DNA from: Edaphochlamys debaryana
Taxonomy: Eukaryota > Chlorophyta > Chlorophyceae > Chlamydomonadales
Assembly: GCA_016858145.1 (NCBI GenBank)
Contig: JAEHOE010000050.1
Span: forward strand, 620,001-684,000
Length of the DNA: 64,000 nucleotides
Direction: 5' to 3'
Positions 23,401-34,700 of the stretch are shown here, one piece after another. The notes under the pieces are model-generated. The model saw only the letters and a program-made list of their open reading frames with translations, did no database searches and was not told where the DNA came from. How positions within the stretch are numbered: position 1 is the stretch's first letter; each line of letters begins with the position of its first letter. The position numbers were made by a program, and so were the translations under genes.

Positions 23401-24675
23401 GGCACAGCGGCCAGGGTGGCCAGGATGTCCGCCTGGGCCTGGGGGGGGAGGGAGGAAAGGGGGGAGGGAGGGAGCAGGTCGTTGAGCTGGGCTGGGCTGG
23501 GCTGGGCTGCGAGGGAGTGGGTACGCTGGGTCATGGGCGGGTGCCTTGGAGAGCGAGGGGACCCGTCCAGACTGGCACACGACTAAGGAGCATGAGACCT
23601 CTGGCCGTGACGGGGCCACTGCAAACACACCCTCCCGCCTATCGGCCATCGCTGCCCTCAGCCGCCTACACCCGCCCCAGTTCGGCGCCAGTGAGGCCTC
23701 CCGCCCAACGGGCAGGCGGGCAGGTGCTTGGCGCAAGGACGACGGCCCAGCCGTGCGCCCCAACTAGTCCCTGACGACTGTGCCTATTGTTGAATGCTGA
23801 GAAGACTGCGCAGCTGGGAACACGCAACCACTTCCCCCACCCTGCCTCAACATCCTCTGTACCCCAGCCCAGTAATCAATCCGGCAACGGCGTCGCCCCC
23901 AGTACCGACCACCAACCACCTAACCACCAACCACCCAACCGCTCCTCCTCGCCCACCTGCAGGTTGCCATCCGTGCCCAGGCGCGGGAAGATCTCCGCCA
24001 GGTTGCCCGGGTAGCCCTGCGGCAGCGGCGGCAGGCCGGCGACCAGGGCCGACACGGGGGCGGCCGGGGCCTGCGCCTGAGCCGGGGCCGCCGGGGCGGG
24101 GGCAGGCGCGGGGGCCGGGGCGGGTGCGGGCGCCGGGGCCGGCGCCGGCGCGGCGGGGGCCGGCGCGGCTGCGCCTGGCGCTTGGACCACGCTCACATGA
24201 TCCGTGAGGGACCTGTTGCGGGGTGGTATGGTTGAAGAGGGGGTTAGCAAAGGGGTTAGCGCGTAAGGAGGGAGGTAGCGCGTGGGGAAGGGTCTGGGAG
24301 CGAGGGAGGGCGGCAGGGTGCAGAGGTCCGGCGCGCCCTGCCGGGCATGGGCGCCTCGAGATGGGTGGCGCGTGTTCTACACGTTCAACCCTGTGCAATG
24401 AAGCTGCCACCAAGATCGGGTCGGGCTCGTCGAGAACGCCCCAAGGCGGCAGCATCGCGCGCATCTCCCTTGCCGCCAGGACACCGGCACGAGTCCTTCA
24501 GCCTTGGCAGCAGGCGCATGTCGTGGCTCCGCATTACTGCTACTCCTGGCCGAGGCCGTGGCTGGCCCAAGACCTCTTCAGAAGCCGCGATCTTCCCGCA
24601 CCTGAGCGTCGCGATCAGCTCCGTTGCCAGCGGCACTTCATCGGGCTGTATTTCCACTTCGATCTTTATCTTCAT
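17404..24675 (-). CDS. WD40-repeat protein with N-terminal helical region, function unknown
   Basis: Seventeen exons (5' to 3'): 24602-24675, 23957-24212, 23379-23438, 22773-22922, 22469-22543, 21812-21923, 21549-21646, 21238-21345, 20696-21027, 20247-20340, 19605-19841, 19246-19302, 18922-19095, 18721-18778, 18390-18502, 17880-17934 and 17404-17597, giving 748 residues with all phases consistent. It starts MKIKIEVEIQPDE. Residues about 35-110 are an Ala/Pro linker. Residues about 111-311 are helical and look like an armadillo/HEAT-type scaffold (FATLVRFEAVQLDGAVQTLV, TAAVTMLGKVVEYC). After an Ala/Pro/Thr spacer, from about residue 370 to the end, WD40-type blades follow: SSTVFTLCYDATHGQLFSGG, VTGGRESTLLIWDRR, STSVDGFVGVWDMRN. 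WD40 propellers are protein-binding platforms. I do not recognise the family; localisation and partners cannot be read from it. Introns 5, 10 and 11 contain partial copies of adjoining exon ends. Confidence 0.8.
19472..19504 (-). repeat. Partial copy of exon 11 3' end in intron 11 of the WD40 gene
   Basis: The sequence cctcaccgccgggct and the following bases at 19472-19504 nearly repeat 19600-19634, which is the end of exon 11 with its GTGAGG donor (coding QGAPGSPA). The copy lies 128 bases downstream in the transcript, inside the next intron, and carries its own donor site. Confidence 0.7.
19925..19992 (-). repeat. Partial copy of exon 11 5' end in intron 10 of the WD40 gene
   Basis: 19925-19992 repeats 19796-19850 (accgcgggctgg, gttggggttgg, cctggacgccctgttgggg). 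The repeated part is the start of exon 11 with its acceptor, coding GVQANPNDQPAVLAF. The copy contains an extra internal duplication of a short Gly-codon stretch and an intact acceptor-like end. Confidence 0.75.
22119..22156 (-). repeat. Partial copy of exon 6 5' end in intron 5 of the WD40 gene
   Basis: gcgcttgcgggtcagcgcca and the following bases repeat 21898-21935, the start of exon 6 (coding VLMALTRKRQ) and its acceptor, about 220 bases upstream in the transcript. The copy keeps a usable CAG acceptor. Confidence 0.75.
22184..22294. repeat. 37-bp tandem repeat, three copies, in an intron
   Basis: Three copies of a 37-base unit beginning cgcgggttggggggaagagg. The second and third are identical and the first has one change. 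It lies in intron 5 of the WD40 gene, beside the partial exon copy at 22119-22156. Confidence 0.9.
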
Positions 24676-26401
24676 GGCTAAGCGGCGCGCCTCGCGCAAA
24701 AGACCGCTGGCGCGAGTAAATGCACCGCCCTTTCGCGGAGCTACGAGACGTGCAACGGAGGCTGCTACACAATGCCACCCTCCGAATGCTCCTCCTGTAA
24801 CAACGGGTTTACCGCTTTGGTAGGCGCCCGCATCGCACAGCACGGCCCAGCACGCGATGGCGCCAATACACATTTCCCCTCGTGCCCCCCCGCCCAAAAC
24901 ACGCACTTTCTAGCGGACGCCAAAGGCAGTCCAAAGGGCGTGGCTGCCCAGCCCCCGGACCGAGACCCCGCTTTCCGAACGAGGGCCGTCACGCAGGAGT
25001 GTTCGCGCATGCCGGAGACCCGTGGTGATGGATGCGGACCCGTAAGCGCATGGATGCACGAAGGCGGTGGACTACGCCTTGCTTCCTCGCCTGAGGCCTG
25101 ACGTGCCAGTCCCGAACACAAGCTAACCGACCCCAGCATTTCCCCGCGCACCAAGCCTGCATGCTGGCCGTACGCTGGTCTAGTCTAAGCGCAGTAGCTC
25201 ACCCTGCCCTTGACTCCTTGCGCCTCACCCCCCTGTCACCCCCCTACGTGCGTGGGTAAGGTGGATTAACGGAACGTACCGCCATGACCAGCTCACTGTC
25301 CAGACAGGACTAGGCCCCGCAACCCCATGTGCGGACTAGATACCATGGTACCAGGTACCAACGGGGTGCAAGCCGAAGAGGACTCCGGAGCGGGGTAGAA
25401 GCAATGACGTAGCTTTCACACACGGCTGGGGAGGCTCACCTACCTTGGCAGCGGGTAGCCGGATTACCCGCCTATCTGCCCTGCCGTACGATGACCGCAA
25501 CGTGCACACGCATCAAATGCCGTACACATGAAACAACGAACAAGCCCCCAATCAAGGTAAGCGGCCATAGCCATAGGCACAACAAAATTGAGGGGGCCAT
25601 CCAGGGGAACCCCCTCTCGAGTCCCCTGGAGTCCCCAGTGCATGCCGTGCAAGCGGGGCAGGTGGTCACCCGTGACGGCCTCCCCCGCCGTACAAGCGCT
25701 GCCGTTTCATGCCGGCTCCACACTCCCACATAACCTAGGGACACAGCGCAGCTCCAGTCCAGTCCGACGCACGGGTGACACCCGCAGAAGACGCGTCACA
25801 TGCCCAAGAATGTCTTAGATTCGTAGGACGGCAACTCGAGAGACGGTTCAAGCAGGTCCGCTTACAAGAGCCTTCCCTGGGTCCAACAAGGTCTGGGGCA
25901 GGTACATACAGCGCTTCCCAAGCACGGTTGAGTAAGGGTCAGCCCTGAGGGAGGCACAAAGGGACTAAATGCAGATGACGAGATGAGAAGCCCCCCCCCC
26001 AAAAGCGAGACGTTTATGCAGGTCCACGTACGCATAACGGCACGTGCCAGCGGATCAAAAGCCACGCCCACGCCGGGTAAAGCCCGCTCACGGCAGTCTG
26101 GTGCGTGAGGGGCGGTTTTCAAGCGTCATGCATTGGGCCCCCTGGGGCGGACCACGGGGCTCAGCCCTTTTCCTGCCTTCGGGCAGCCACCCTTGTCAAG
26201 CGTCATGTCGCACGCAGGGTGATGAAGAGAGCTATCAAGCGTCCAACGCTTCAATCATAGGCGCAGTGCAACGTTTGCCACATGCGTTAACTTGCCAGCA
26301 CGTTCCCGTTTCCCAGAACTTGCAGCCATCCATACATGTGCACCAGGACTGCTGTAAGACGGTACTGTCATCGTGAGTCATGCATCAAATCTGCGGTTCC
26401 A
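24676..26401. other. Spacer between WD40 gene 5' end and NACHT-WD40 gene 3' end
   Basis: Both neighbours run on the minus strand. The right part, down to the TGTAA at 25862-25866, is the 3' UTR of the NACHT-WD40 gene. The left part should hold the promoter and 5' UTR of the WD40 gene. It is the most AT-rich stretch of this half of the window. No tRNA-like fold or exon was recognised. Confidence 0.5.
25862..25866 (-). terminator. Polyadenylation signal TGTAA of the NACHT-WD40 gene
   Basis: TTACA on the plus strand, 536 bases past the stop codon of the NACHT-WD40 gene on the minus strand; a normal 3' UTR length for such algae. Confidence 0.65.
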
Positions 26402-29400
26402 TCACGTGGACGAGATGGAGGCCCAGATGCGCACCGTCTTGTCCAGCGAGGCCGAGGCCAACCGCTCGGCCTCGCCCCAGCCGTACGACACGCACGTGAT
26501 CCCATCCGAGTGACCCTGCAGCGTTGCCGTACAGGCCTCGTGGGCCACGTCCCAGATGCGCACCACGCCGTCGCTGTGGCGGTTGGGAAGTTGGTTGGGG
26601 CAGTTGATCTCGTGGGCAGGTAGCAGGACAGTAGAGACAGGAAGCAGGAAGGCGGATTTGCGTACTACCGTGACTAAAGTTACCGCATCTTTACTTCACC
26701 CCGCGTAGGCCCCGCTTCAGCGTGTCCCACTCCCAAGTAAACCCCCTGGTGTTTCTATCACCCCTGCTCCCCCTAGCACCCCTTCTCGTCCACCTCCACC
26801 GCCGCACCCGCCCGCCCCCGCCTACCCCACACCCCACACCCACCCGCCCCCGCCTGCCAGCGTCTTGCCGTCCGCCGACAGGGCGATGCCGCGCACCGCA
26901 TGGCCCTCCAGCGCCCCCGTGTGGTTGCCGCTGGCGGCGTCCCTGTCAGGGGGGGGGAAGGGGATGACGGGAGGGTATGAGGGAAGGGAGGGAGGAGTAA
27001 GGGTAGAGGTGGTGTGGGGAGTATGACACTGCACGCCCCAATCCCTCGACACACCTGCACACCCCACTTCGCCCCTCGCTCGATCTGGCATGCCAAGCGC
27101 TTGGAAATAAACGCCTAGAGCAGCACGCCCATGGGCCCGCCCAATCAGCCCTATCCCCCCTCCGCCTCGCTCCCCCCTTGCTGCCGTCCCTCTGCTCACC
27201 ACAGCCGCACGCTCTTGTCCCCGCCCCCGCTGGCCAGCACCCGGCCGTCCCGCGAGGCGGCCAGGCAGGTGACGCCCCGCGTGTGGCCCTTGAGCACGGC
27301 CAGGGTGGAGTTGGAGGCAAGGTCCCTGTCAGGGGGGGGAGAGGGGGAGGGGGGGACAAGGGTGTAAGGGATGCTCAGCGGGCGCTCAGGGGTACGCCAA
27401 AGACCCTGAGGGGATTGGCGCCTGCCGCCTGGAAGGAGCTACATGCTTTGAACATACCACGCCATTCCATACTGCACTGTGCCAAGCCATACAGGAGCGT
27501 CACATATCACACGGGGCTACGGCAGGGTACCATCTGCACCGTACTTCATGCCGTATCACTTGACATCGAGGCTGCACCTCCCATGCGGCCCCACCCACGC
27601 CTTGGACCCCCCTCCACCTCCTCCGGGGAGGCTCCCCGCCCCCCATGCCCCACCAAATGCGCACGGTCCGGTCGTCGCCTGCGGTGACCAGCTGGCGGCT
27701 GCCGGGCGAGAAGAGCACCGCGTTCACGGAGCCCGTGTGGCCCTGCAGGGTAGCCACGGCCTGGCCGCTGCCGGGGTCCCTGACAGGGGGGGGAGGGAGG
27801 CAAGGGACGGGGGGGGAGGAGGGGGAGATGACGTGATGGGGCGGGAGGGTCTCCTTTGGCTCCCGGGTGGGGCTAGCGCAGTGCTGTGGTGTCCTTGTCC
27901 TCCCCCCCCCCCAGCGCTCACCACACCCGCACGCTCTTGTCCTCCCCCCCGCTGGCCAGCAGCTTGGAGTCGCGGCTGAAGGACACTGAGGCAACGGCCT
28001 GCGGCGGTTGGGGCGGTTGACGGTTACCGGTTAGGTGGTTTGCGTGTATGACCTCCGGTAATGCCCCTCCCCCCCCGCTTGCCTGTGAGTGGCCCTCCAG
28101 GCCGTGGGTCGTCTGCAGCGTTGAGGGGTCCCTGGGGGAGGGGGGAGGGGGTTTGCGGATGGGGGGAAAGTGTCAGCGTCAGGTGCGGCCTCAGGAGTCA
28201 GGTGCGGCCTCCTCCACTCCCTCCCTGCCTCAGCAAAGGCCCCTGGCATCCGTTGCTTCCCCCCCGCCACCCCCTACCCCTCACCACAGGTGCACGGTGC
28301 GGTCCGTAGACGCTGAGGCGAGGCGGCGGCCGTCGGGGGCGAAGGCGAGCGACACCACCGCCCCCCAGTGCCCCTCCAGCTTGCCGGCGCACTGGCCCGT
28401 GGCGGCGTCCCTTGGTGGTGTATGTGGGAGGTGGGGGTTTGGGAAGGGGCACGGGGTGAGGGGGACTAGGGACTAGGGGGGCTTGTCTTCTTATCTTGTC
28501 CCTTCCCCATTAACACCGATTAAGGTACCTTTGCTTTGTTGGTGCTTGGCGGGCACCCTTTCCGCCCCTTTCCGCCCCTTTCTTCCCCTCCTGACCCCTC
28601 CCGACCCTTCCTGCCCAACCCCCCCGCTGCCCCCCCCCCACCCCCACCCACCACAGCAGTGCGCCCATGTCCTGCTCCCCCCCCCCGAGGCCACCAGGCG
28701 GAGGTCGGGGGCGAAGGCCACCGCGTGCACTGCGTCCTGGTGGCCCTGTCAGGGGGGGGAGCGTGAGGGGGGAATGGAGAGGGAAGGGGAGGGGGGTGAG
28801 GAGTGTGGCAATCCAGTCCGAACCGTGGGGTCGTCACTCAACCTCCTCACCCCGCTCCAGGAAAGAGCAGCAGGGGAAGTCCTGGTATCCCTCCTCGACC
28901 CGCCCCTTCCCCAACTCTACACCCCCTACACCCGCCCCCTCCCGACCCCCTGGCACCCACCTGCAGCGTGTACGTCCGCGCGTTGTTGGTGTCCCAGTGC
29001 TTGAGCCCCCGGTCCCGCACGGACCGGCGGCTGGCGTGGCCGCTGGCAGTGTTGCCGTCGTCCGTCCGCCGCCGCCCGCCGCCGCCGGTCCAGCCGCCGC
29101 CGCCGCCGCCGCCGCCGCCCCCGCCGGCGCCGCCGTCTCGGCCGTTGGCGCTGTCGCCGCCCACGCTTTTGCCCAGGAACGCAAAGGCAACGCGGGACTT
29201 GTGCCCCCCGGCGGCGGTTGCGAGGCCGCCGGATCGGTCGTCGGATCGTGGGTTGGCCGCGGCGCCGCCGGAGGTCGTGGCGGCGGCGGGCGCCGAGGAG
29301 GGCGCGGGCGGGAGGAGGAGGTCGTCGTATGGATCCAGATCCAGATCCTCGATGGAAACGTTTCTCGTCCAGCCCTTGGGGCCCTGCAGCACGGCGGCGC

Positions 29401-31796
29401 GCTGGCCCGTTGTGGCGTCCCTGCAGGAGAGGGGGATGCGGGGCGGGGGGGAGAAGAGACAGAAGGGGCTGGTTGGGACACGGCTGTGGCTTTGAGCCCT
29501 AGTCCTGTGAGACCTCCTGCCACTTCCGCAAGCCGATTTCCTCCAACCGCCAACCACTTCAGCCGCACCAGATCCGCAGCGTCTTGTCCTTGGATCCAGA
29601 CACGATCTGTCGGCCGTCTGGCGAGAAGGTGACGGCGTTGACCCACCCCTGGTGGCCCTTGAGGGTGGCAGAGCACTGGCCTGGGGGGGTGAGGGGGGCG
29701 GAGAGGGGGCAGCAGGGGTTGGGGTCGGAGATCGGAGTAGGACATTGGGGCGGACGAGCGAGTATCAGGGGGGGAACGGAGTGCACCATGTGGGAAGTGA
29801 AGGGCATCTCCCCTAAGCGTGTGCCCTCCCTTCCTCACCCCCCCACCTGTGTGCGTGTCCCACACCCTGACGCACATGTCCTTGGAGCCCCCGCTGGCCA
29901 GCCGCCGGCCGTCTGGGGGGGCAGGGGGAGAGGGGTCGAGGCCAGGGCCATGGGAGTCGTCCAAAGGTGTCAGCCCACGGCCCCCCTGACACCTGGGAAG
30001 AGGCTCGCACGACCTTTGCCCCCGCCAGGACAACAACAACCCCAAAAGCCAGACCCCCGTCCCTCGCCTCCACCCCTACCCCCGCATGCCCCTTGCCCCC
30101 CACCCCTCCCCTACCGGGGCTGAATGCGACGCTGAAGACGAAGAAGGAGTGGCCCTTGAGGGTGGCGGCGCAGGAGCCGGTAGCGGCGTCCCTACAGAGA
30201 GGGGGGGAGGCAAGGAGAGAGGGAGGAGGCATGGGGGGGCGGGATGCTTAAGCGCCTAGTCGGCCGTCACCCTCCCCCCTCCCCCTATCCCCCCTACCCC
30301 TACCTGTCAGGTCCCTAACCCCCCCCCCCGATCCCTCACCACAGCCGCACGGTGCAGTCCGAGGAGCACGACGCCAGCAGTCGGCCGTCGGGGGCGAAGG
30401 CGACGGAGAAGATGCGCCCCCGGTGGGCGGTGAGCGTGAGGGAGGGGACGCGCCTGGGGAGGGGGGCAGGAAGAGGAAGGGAGAGGCAGGGAGAGGCAGG
30501 GCGGACTGGCAAGGAGGGCCCGGACATGGCAGAGTCACAGGGAGGGTAGGGCGAGGCAGCGGCGGAGGCACCAGGTGAAGGAGGCTAAGGCGCTGGAGCA
30601 GCTGAGGGCGGGCGCTGGGCGGACGATGTGACGGGAGTGGAGGCAGAGCTGGCAAGTCAAGTGACAGGCAGGGCAGGCCCGGGGCGGCTGACGACAGAGG
30701 GCTGCGCACCTGGCCACGTCCCACACCCGGACGTTCTCATCGAAGGACCCACTGGCCAGGGACCGGCCTGAAGGGGGTGAGGAGGCAGGGAGGAGGAGGC
30801 AAGGAGGGGCTGGTGGGGACGCCAGACTTGAGGCGGGCAGACTTAAGGCGGGCAGCGGGGAGGACGCACAACGACGAGTGAGTGCTGGGAGTGGTCAGGG
30901 GAGATAGACATGGTGAGTCATTGGGAACCCCTTGGTTCCCGCCATTCAAGAACAACCCTTGAGTCCCCCTCTCCCCCAACCCCCACCGTCCGGGCTGAAG
31001 GCCACGCACGTGACCACGAACGAGTGGCCCTCCATCACTGCCGTACACTCCCCCGTGGAGGTGTCCCTGGGAGGGGGCCGGAGGGGAAGGGTGGTTGTGC
31101 GCATTGATATGTGCCTAGATAAAGGGCGTGGCCCTTTTTGGCTTAGAGAGAGGTAACCTGTGGCCTTGGCGGCTACCGGCGGCAGCGGCTTTTGACCCCT
31201 CCAGTTGCTGTCGCAGCCCCGCATCCCACGGGCCGGCCACCCACCACAGCCGCACGGTCTTGTCGTCGCTGCCGCTGGCCAGCTGGCGGGCGGTACGGGA
31301 GAAGGCCACGCACGTGACGCCGTCCGTGTGGCCCTGCAGTACCGCCGTACACTGGCCCGTGGCGGCGTCCCTTGGGATTGAGGGGGTTTCCGGAGCAGGG
31401 TGCGTGCCGTGTAGGCCTTCACCACAAGTTCCTGTACGGCTGCTGCAAGCAAGGCCGGAGAACGCCCTGTCTCCCCCACTGACCGCAACGTGTGCTTTCC
31501 CCTACTGCCCCTAGTGACCTTTCCCTTCAACCCTTCCCGGTGATGCTTCAGGTTCCCTCGGCCCAAGTCCGTCTCTCTCACCACAGCCTGAGCGTGTGGT
31601 CCTCGCTGCTGGTGGCCAGCTGCCGCCCGTCGGGCGCGAACCGCACGCACGTGATGCCACGTGTGTGCCCCTCCAGCGTTGCCGTACACTGCCCCGTGGC
31701 CACGTGCCACACGAGTACGGACCGGTCCGGGGAGCAGGACGCCAGCTGGTGGCCGTCGGGGGAGAAGCAGACGGAGCCCACGCCCGCCGTGTGGCC
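26402..31796 (-). other. WD40 array exons of the NACHT-WD40 gene
   Basis: Exons 26-42: 31582-31796, 31245-31370, 30987-31066, 30710-30767, 30340-30453, 30115-30191, 29847-29912, 29569-29680, 28961-29420, 28652-28745, 28285-28410, 28083-28131, 27922-27998, 27654-27779, 27200-27325, 26844-26942 and 26402-26573. Blades end LRLW, VRLW, VRVW, VRIW and similar, each W codon usually split by a phase-2 intron, and open GHxxxVxxVAFSPDGxxLASGS. I count about 15 blades, enough for two seven-bladed propellers. Blade 8 (exon 34) is degenerate and carries an insertion of about 120 residues rich in Gly, Ser and Ala. The intron after 28083 begins GC (GCAAGC). Exon 35 (28652-28745) is one base out of frame. 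Confidence 0.85.
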
Positions 31797-34700
31797 CTGT
31801 CAGGGGAGAGAGGGAAGGGGGAGGAGGTGGATCTGTGCTGAAGGTTAGAAGGTCGCAAGGGAACACGGCAGGGGATGGGGGAGCACGGATACTGCTGTCT
31901 GATTCCACCCATTCACCCATCTTAACTCGCATCCCACCTTGAGCACGGCCTGTGTGGCGGGCCAGTCCCCCGCGGTGGTGGGCAACACCACACGAGTGCC
32001 CCAGGCGTAGCCGCTGGCGCGGAGGGCCCTGTCGTACAGCCGCCTTGGGAGGGGGGGACGGGGGAGGGGGCAGGGAGGAGGGCGAGGTGCAGAGGCTGGG
32101 AGTCACAAGGCCCCGAGGCTAGGGTTCCACCTCTCTTCCGCAGCTCCCCCAGCTCCCAGTGCGCGCCCCGGCATGCTCCTGTCCTGCTCCATGTAAGGCC
32201 TCTCCGCCCCCTCTTCGCCCCCTCTCCGCCCCCTCAATAAGCCCCACGCCGGCTTGTCAACCGTCTACCCCCAACCGCCCCCCCCCCCCAGGCTCACGAG
32301 TTCACGGCCACCCCCGAGGAGCACGCCTGCATGGCCAGGGCTCGAGGGGACCTGCAGGGTAGGCGGGGTGAGGGGCGAGGGGGTGGATCTAGGAACAGGT
32401 AATCGAATCTCCGCGCCCCAATGGATACTGATTCCTTGGGGCCCCCCTGGGCAGTCGCCCCCTCTTCCTGTCCTCCGCACTCCCCGGCCTAGTCTAGCCT
32501 ACCGCTGACCCTGACCCTAGCCCCCGCCTGGCCCCACGTGCGGTCCCCCCTCCCTTCCCCCCCCTCCCTCCCCCCCACCTGTCCTTCATTTGCATGAGGT
32601 CGTGCTGACTGGACCGCAGCCAGCGGTACGCGTCGTACGACAGGCTGGTGTGCGTGCGCATGTCGCCCAGTACGGCAATCAGCTGGGCGCTGTAGCCAGA
32701 CTCCAGCACGGCGGCGAAGAAGCTGCAGGGGGCCGGGTCAAGAGATGAAGGGGAAGCGAGTGGAGTCATGCAGGAGGGCGTCAGGCCCCGTTGCACCTTG
32801 CTTCATTCCCAGGACAGGAGCTGGTGGCGTCATGCCACGCGTTCGTGGTCGCGTCGTATTGGCTGCGGCAGTGTTTCGCCGGTTGGTGGCCTCCGCACAA
32901 CTCCCGCGTCCCTCCTCCTCCGACTGAGTGAGACTTGGCGACCGGCCCATCACCGGCCAGTCACCGGCGCCCCCCCATCCCCCCACCACCCATCCCCCCC
33001 CTCCGCACCTGAAGTCCCCCAGCAGGACGTCCAGCGCAGCTATGGCTGAGTCAGACGGGGAGCCGCCGGTGGCTGAGTCGGGCGAGGCGGCCGCCGCCAG
33101 GTGCGCTGCCACGTACTTGAGGCACGCGTACGACATCGAGGATCCTGTGTGCCGTACGGAAATGGCGTGGTACGGCATGGGGACGGAACGTTGGTCACCA
33201 ATGCGGCGGCAGAGGCGCATGTTGCTGCGGAAGTTGAATTACCTGCCGTACGCCACGTGGAGGCCAGGTGCAGGCCGATGCGCTCGTGGCCGTTGACCAC
33301 GTTGACCGCGAAGGCCCCCGACTCGGCGGGGTCCAGCAGCCAGTCTGGGGGGGAGGGGCGTACGGAGGGGGGGGTGACTGATTGTGTGGCAATGGCGAAG
33401 GGTGCGAGGTGCACTAGGCGGAGGCCCTCAGAGGGAGCGAGGTTCCAGCCCCCTCATAGCAGCCCGGCGTAAAGGCGTGATGCGGCCCCACCTCCCCGTG
33501 ACTTGTACAGCGTGTCAAGGGCACCAACGTGCGCGTGACGAAACACGCACACGGAACACCCTGACACCCCCCCCCCGGCCCCCCACCTCCCAGCGACTTG
33601 TGCAGCGTGTACACGTGGTGCTCCTCCGCGAAGAACAGCACCGGGTGGCCGGGCAGCAGGGGGAGGGTGGAGCCCAGGCCTAGCTGGGCCAGGAAGGACT
33701 GAGTGGGAGGGGGGAGGGGGGAGGACGTCCGGGGGGCAGTGAGAAGGGTACTCAACGCTGTATGCCAAGCTTAGAGACCACTTCCCCGCCTGCCCCCCAC
33801 CTGCGACAGGGGCTGCTTAGCCACCATGAGTACGGCCAGCAGGTCGGTGACCTGGCGGACCTGACAGGGGGGGAGGGGGGAGGGGGGAGGAAGGGTGGGG
33901 GGAGGGGGAGGGGGGGGGGGAGAGAGAGAGACGGAGGTTGATGTAGGTCGTCTTGCGAAGGCGCCACCGCGAGTAAGGATATGCCCCCGGGGGCCACGGC
34001 AGTCGCTGCGGTCTGCAGCCAGCTCCAAAGTCCAAGCACGCACCTGCTGCGGACTCTGGGCGGACAGCGCCGCAAATGCCGTACGGAACACGCCGCCGTA
34101 CAGGTCGTACACGTCCTGGACGTCGGGAGCGGGAGCGGGAGCGGGCGTTTCGTCGGGGTCGAGAAGCAGGACGCAAGAGAGTCCGGCAATCCGCGCGAAC
34201 GAGATATTCAGCCCGGACCTAGCCTGGAACCTGGATTTGACGAAGGCAGCTGCCCCCACCTGCAGGGTGGGCTCCTTGAGCTGCTGGGCCCGGGGCGTGG
34301 AGTCCCCCGTGCCCCCGATGGCGGCGGTTGGGCCCGTGGCGGTTGGGCCCGTGGCAGTTGGCCCCGTGGCGGTTGCCGCCAGGACCGTGTGGTAGATCAT
34401 GACGCCGCCGCGGGCCCGGCCGGGCCCGGACGGGGCCCCGCCGTGCGTGGTGACGCCCGTGGCGCCTCGGAGCTCCGAGGGCTTTGGAGGGAGGTGGGGC
34501 ATGAAGGAGAGGGGGCTCGGTCGGCGGCTAGGCAGGGAGACGTGATCTCACCCGGGTTCGGTTTACGGGGTACGTGTCGCACGCACTCCTGCCTCCCCGC
34601 CCATTCCCCTCTTCTTCCCAAGCGCCGCCCCCCACACAGACCTGCAGGTAGGCGACGCTGTCCCCGAAGGTGCGCTGCAGGCAGGGGAGCACCTGGCCCG

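Noticed and set aside
25345..25368. Short palindromic stretch around ccatggtaccaggtacc
   Set aside because: It is short, in an intergenic spacer, and close to what chance gives; nothing around it suggests an attachment site or origin.
28834..30045. A 403-codon open frame on the minus strand
   Set aside because: It is mostly out of frame with the WD40 blades and owes its length to the lack of stop codons in GC-rich DNA.
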